17,861 nucleotides of DNA from positions 1 through 17,861 of the forward strand of contig NZ_JAIOSW010000455.1 in the NCBI RefSeq assembly GCF_021107415.1, in the 5' to 3' direction. The notes beneath the pieces were generated by a model. That model saw only the letters and a list, made by a program, of their open reading frames with translations, made no database searches and was not told the origin of the DNA. This document shows, piece after piece, positions 14,776-17,861 of this stretch (its first letter is position 1; every line of letters begins with the position of its first letter). Source of the DNA: Desulfobacula sp. (GTDB taxonomy: Bacteria > Desulfobacterota > Desulfobacteria > Desulfobacterales > Desulfobacteraceae). Both the position numbers and the translations under genes were made by a program.

Positions 14776-17028
14776 TCAACGTACGTAATCGACAAAAATC
14801 GGGGAAGACCAGGCCCTGGGCTCAGTATCAGACAGGCAATCGTCTTGAAAGTCCGTTCGATAACCGCCATAGCAGGGATTTGTTTTCAATGGATTCCCCT
14901 CATTATCATAAGTCACCCGATAATTGCCGGCATTAATAGTTTTTGTAGTTTCTTCGATGGCCCGGACATAATATACAGTATTTCTCTGCACCATTTCAAA
15001 GTCAGAGTCCTGGAATTCCACCTGGCAGCCACCAGAGTCACCAAAACAATGAAAGGTCTTCCAAGGATCTTCAATCAAATCGTCAACCGGTTCTCCCTCA
15101 TACATCTGCGGACGGATTCTGATCACTTCGATACGGCTTATAATCTTGCGTTCATCCGACGGATTATAACATTCATTGCGGCAGAGCTGCTTCAATCGTT
15201 CCGGAGACAGTGAGTTAACAGAATACTCCGGGCAGCCGGGTTTTTGTTTGAATGATCCAATTGCTTTTACTTGGAATTTAGGGGTCTGTTTCATACTGAT
15301 TTCACTCCCCATGGGCAGCATTTCCCGGTCGTTGTCACCTCCATTAACCAGATCGAACCAAAGTAAGATCCGCTCACCACTGGTAGCATATACTTCCTTT
15401 CGCTTCAGAGCCTTCCAGATTTCATCACGGGTGCGATTTGAGGCATGCACTGCGACCAGCCCCCCGGTATAATAAAATGAGCTGACACGCTCCTCATTCA
15501 GCAGGCCGGCTTTCCCCTTAAATTTTTTATCTTCCCAGGAACGGGATCTGGAAACCGGAGGATCTTCGAATTTGCCAATAATGTTTCGGAATGTTTCATC
15601 CCTAGCACCAGCTGCGTCTGTCATATACTGGCGATAGATTTCCTTATATCCGGTACCGGCCCTAGCCGAGTGATTGTCACTGGAAGCAATCATTCCGAAA
15701 CGGAAGGAACGAGGATTTTCAGGATCATCAAAATTGCTGACAGCCAGCGCATACTGTGTCGACAGCATGGGGCGGTGTTCGTAGGGCGGCAGAAAGCAGT
15801 CCCTGCATTGTGCCGAATCAAGCCAATCTTTCATTTGTGTTCCGGGAACAGCCATGAACGACGGCCCGTCAATACCAAGATAATTGAGTTGTGCTTCCTC
15901 AGCGCGCTCCTCGCATTCCGCCTGGGATTCGCCCTCTGCCAGGCACCGCTCTCGGATAATATCACCTGCTCTTCGGCACCCCGGGTAAAAGTCATCGGTT
16001 CTCTCGGGACAAACGGGATTTTTATTTTTATCAAAGGTCACATGCCTCCAGGAGCGGTACTCTTCGGCATTTCCATGCCCTGAATATACTTCAATCAGGG
16101 TTTGCAGATTTTCGTCATGCATCTGGCCTACAAGCTGTTTATCCCATGATATGCCCCGGGGTGCCGAGACGCCCCAGGAATTTCCATGGGGAATGACAAT
16201 GGAATCCCCCCCCCATTCATTGAGCCGGGCAAAAAGCTCTTCCGGGGTCCCGGCTTCCAGAATGCAGTTGTCAGGCAGGTCCTGATAAGGGATTCCGTCT
16301 GGACAAACCGGTGTTTCAGCCAGTTCTTTTGTGAAGGCAATATAATCCATGTAAAATGACAGGTTTTTTGGATCCAATAGGGAGAAGCCAATGCGGTTGG
16401 CCCACGGAACCATCATCCGCTTACCGTCCATGCCAGTATATTTTTCTGACGTTGCAACAGGGTGTGATATGACAGCCTCCTCATCGGTCTCTTTAAGAAT
16501 TACATTTTTGTGGCCATAGTAAGTTGCCGACTGGTCCCCTTTCTGGGTCCATTCCCATCCCAAAAATGATACCACGTCCGGATTCTCAGCTTCGGTGACG
16601 GCATTGCATTCTCGGATAGCCTCTTTGGTGGACAGCCACATTTCAGGTGTTAATGATTCAGCATGATCATTGATGGACCAGAAATCGAGTCCCGAACAAA
16701 AGCGGGCAAAATCACAGGCATCGGTTACCGGGTGCACACCATCCCCCTGGATTAATGGGATCGCCAAGAAAAAAGCATCCTTGGAAAATGTTGTGTGAAC
16801 ATGGAGATCACCGAAAAGAATCTGTTTTGACGGTATCATCGTGTCCGTCTGTGAGGCCTGTTTTTGTGCCGTTTCCCTCTGGCGTATGACGGGCTGAGGG
16901 ATCTCTTTTTTTGTTACATGGGATGGTCCCGGACGCGGATTCCCTAAATTTCCTGATAGAATGATGTAAAAAACTAAGACAAAAATACCAAGGGTACCCA
17001 CTATCCATAAAATTAGTTTTTTAAGCAT
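14776..17028 (-). CDS. DUF3604 exported PHP-like metallohydrolase, copy B (first operon gene)
   Basis: A 750-residue protein with an N-terminal anchor at residues 5-25, a polar linker, then a DUF3604 domain: FGDLHVHT (72-79), DFARFCSGLDFWSINDHAE (106-124), FLGWEWTQ (155-162), YYGHKNVI (170-177), IVIPHGNSWG, VYSGHGNAEEYR, SSDNHSARAGTG and TGGLVAVHA. It is colinear with copy A from about residue 68 to the end and, by eye, roughly 60-65% identical through the first metal-binding block; the paired cysteines are also shared. The anchors and linkers differ, so the duplication is old or these parts evolve freely. GGGGGA stands 5 bases before the ATG at 17028. The gene ends 37 bases before the cobalamin gene. 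No enzymatic activity is established for the family to my knowledge. Confidence 0.88.
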   Translation of the reverse strand: MLKKLILWIVGTLGIFVLVFYIILSGNLGNPRPGPSHVTKKEIPQPVIRQRETAQKQASQTDTMIPSKQILFGDLHVHTTFSKDAFFLAIPLIQGDGVHPVTDACDFARFCSGLDFWSINDHAESLTPEMWLSTKEAIRECNAVTEAENPDVVSFLGWEWTQKGDQSATYYGHKNVILKETDEEAVISHPVATSEKYTGMDGKRMMVPWANRIGFSLLDPKNLSFYMDYIAFTKELAETPVCPDGIPYQDLPDNCILEAGTPEELFARLNEWGGDSIVIPHGNSWGVSAPRGISWDKQLVGQMHDENLQTLIEVYSGHGNAEEYRSWRHVTFDKNKNPVCPERTDDFYPGCRRAGDIIRERCLAEGESQAECEERAEEAQLNYLGIDGPSFMAVPGTQMKDWLDSAQCRDCFLPPYEHRPMLSTQYALAVSNFDDPENPRSFRFGMIASSDNHSARAGTGYKEIYRQYMTDAAGARDETFRNIIGKFEDPPVSRSRSWEDKKFKGKAGLLNEERVSSFYYTGGLVAVHASNRTRDEIWKALKRKEVYATSGERILLWFDLVNGGDNDREMLPMGSEISMKQTPKFQVKAIGSFKQKPGCPEYSVNSLSPERLKQLCRNECYNPSDERKIISRIEVIRIRPQMYEGEPVDDLIEDPWKTFHCFGDSGGCQVEFQDSDFEMVQRNTVYYVRAIEETTKTINAGNYRVTYDNEGNPLKTNPCYGGYRTDFQDDCLSDTEPRAWSSPIFVDYVR

Positions 17029-17191
17029 AAGTTTCCCCCATCCTTATATTTAGGTTCAATTCACACTGCAACTGCATGACCATTCAAACCTTATGCAGAT
17101 ATAAAAATATGTTTTTGAGACACAAAGCCACCCACCAAAGACATATTTGAAAAGTTTATTTTGCAATCATTTCTCAAACCATCTGTTTTAA

Positions 17192-17211
17192 TGGATATTT
17201 TAAATATTCCA
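17192..17211. repeat. 20-base imperfect palindrome in the divergent promoter region
   Basis: TGGATATTTTAAATATTCCA has inverted arms TGGATATTT and AAATATTCCA that match fully if one bulged base is allowed. It lies roughly midway between the divergent start codons, a typical place for a shared operator. Its AT-richness lowers the significance. Confidence 0.35.
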
Positions 17212-17433
17212 AAATCCGTTGTACTGCCGGACATCTATTGTAAATAGTATCTTTTTGGATATGCTTTGCTTAAAAAAACAAGGATATAAATTTTTAAAAT
17301 CTGTCTTTTGGGGCATTACAATCCCATTATTCTTTAGTAATTTTAGCTCAAAATAGCAATCCAAATTTGATGCGGCTTTTTCACTCATGGGCGGAAAAGG
17401 CGGCCGTAGAATTTTCTGCTTAATCACAATGAC

Positions 17434-17439
17434 AAAGGA
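17434..17439 (+). promoter_or_regulatory. Ribosome binding site of the BKACE gene
   Basis: AAAGGA lies 7 bases before the ATG at 17447. An in-frame ATG at 17429 has no such site, so this decides for 17447. Confidence 0.6.
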
Positions 17440-17446
17440 AAATGAA

Positions 17447-17861
17447 ATGAAAAAAAAGGATAAGCTGATTATCGCAGCAGCTTTATCGGGTGGCGGGGTT
17501 TTTAAAAATAACAATCCAAACGTTCCCTACATGCCGGAAGAGTTTGCCGACGATGCCCAAAGATGCTTTCAGGAAGGGGTCAGTATAGTTCATATTCATG
17601 CCAGAGACCCGGAAACCGGTATGCCCACTGAAAATATCAACATTATCCGTGAAACGGTGGAGGCTATTCAGAAACACTGTCCGGAACTCATCATTAACCT
17701 GAGTACCGGTATTACAACCAATTTGACACCGGAGCAGCGCATTGCCCCGGTCCTTGAGCTGAAGCCCGAAATTGCCAGCCTCAATACAGCCTCAAGGAAT
17801 GATGGCTTGACGGATCATAGAACCGGGGAAGTCCTTTTTGAATATGTTTTTGAAAATCCTC
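17447..17861 (+). CDS. BKACE / DUF849 beta-keto acid cleavage enzyme (3' end outside window)
   Basis: The first 138 codons of a protein that runs off the right edge; the family is usually about 270-310 residues. It shows PNVPYMPEEFADDAQRC, then VHIHARDPETG with His49 and His51, the pair that binds zinc in 3-keto-5-aminohexanoate cleavage enzyme (Kce), and INLSTGI (83-89). BKACE enzymes condense a beta-keto acid with acetyl-CoA to give acetoacetate and a shortened CoA ester. In place of the glutamate that Kce has just after its TGA motif, this protein has SGGG (14-17), so its substrate is probably not the amino-keto acid of lysine fermentation. It is transcribed divergently from the DUF3604 operon and may act on a product of the same pathway. 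The ATG at 17429 is an alternative start adding six residues. Confidence 0.85.
   Translation, partial: MKKKDKLIIAAALSGGGVFKNNNPNVPYMPEEFADDAQRCFQEGVSIVHIHARDPETGMPTENINIIRETVEAIQKHCPELIINLSTGITTNLTPEQRIAPVLELKPEIASLNTASRNDGLTDHRTGEVLFEYVFENP

Larger units (their letters stand above)
17029..17446. other. 418-base divergent intergenic region between the DUF3604 operon and the BKACE gene
   Basis: This AT-rich stretch separates two divergent genes and should hold the promoters of both. I see no protein gene or structural RNA in it. The best plus-strand promoter guess is TTGTAA (17238-17243) with TATGCT (17260-17265) and a 16-base spacer, weak at four of six matches each. On the minus strand TATAAG near 17050 is too close to the ribosome site of DUF3604 copy B to be a good -10. 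An imperfect palindrome lies at 17192-17211. No sigma-54 site with correct spacing was found. Confidence 0.5.

Noticed and set aside
14739..14870. 44-residue N-terminal extension of the cobalamin protein
   Set aside because: It overlaps the end of DUF3604 copy B, lacks similarity to the family, and a good AAGGA precedes the ATG at 14738.
14704..15213. 169-codon plus-strand open frame across the cobalamin/DUF3604-B junction
   Set aside because: It runs antisense to both genes and has no ribosome binding site or recognisable motif.
17256..17270. Sigma-54-like TTGG...TTGC site before the BKACE gene
   Set aside because: The GG and GC doublets are 9 rather than 10 bases apart, and this spacing is strictly kept in sigma-54 promoters.
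1..17861. CRISPR arrays, tRNA or rRNA genes, insertion sequences, phage genes
   Set aside because: No regularly spaced repeats, no tRNA-like cloverleaf or rRNA sequence and no transposase or integrase frame was seen on reading both strands.

Overview
The window looks like chromosomal DNA of an anaerobic, Gram-negative, moderately AT-rich bacterium, most likely a sulfate-reducing Desulfobacterota (Desulfobacterales-like). This rests on gene content rather than on any marker gene: a B12-dependent mutase-like protein, a BKACE-type beta-keto acid cleavage enzyme, a formylglycine sulfatase, a very large MalT-type LuxR regulator, and several exported proteins whose paired cysteines suggest an extracytoplasmic location. 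No rRNA, tRNA, CRISPR array, insertion sequence or phage gene was seen.

Left edge (1-1904, + strand): the 3' part of a remarkable fusion protein. An SO_0444/ArsP-like metal permease with a Cys/His-rich loop runs directly into a complete HflK-type SPFH (band 7) domain, sharing one transmembrane helix at the join. The gene begins before base 1.

Region 1951-3899 (- strand): a translationally coupled pair of NAD(P)-binding proteins, first an SDR that lacks the catalytic Tyr and Lys, then a saccharopine-dehydrogenase-like protein. Region 4138-6894 (- strand) is a separately transcribed MalT-type (LAL) regulator with a recognisable promoter and a two-copy direct repeat just before its start codon.

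Region 7057-17028 (- strand): six tightly spaced genes that look like one operon. In order of transcription they are: DUF3604 protein B, a single-chain GlmE/GlmS-like cobalamin protein, a sulfatase, DUF3604 protein A, a parvulin-like foldase and a HupE/UreJ-type membrane protein. The two DUF3604 proteins are close paralogues that bracket the cobalamin protein and the sulfatase. All products except the cobalamin protein carry a signal peptide or an N-terminal anchor, so the operon appears to encode an envelope hydrolysis system (sulfate ester plus an unknown bond cut by a PHP-like metalloenzyme), with its own foldase and possible metal permease, plus one cytoplasmic carbon-skeleton enzyme.

Right edge (17447-17861, + strand): the 5' part of a BKACE (DUF849) enzyme, transcribed divergently from the operon across a 418-base intergenic region. 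Sulfatase, DUF3604 hydrolases, B12 mutase-like enzyme and BKACE could together describe uptake and catabolism of a sulfated organic compound, with the LAL regulator as candidate controller. The substrate cannot be read from the sequence, and the pathway is inference.
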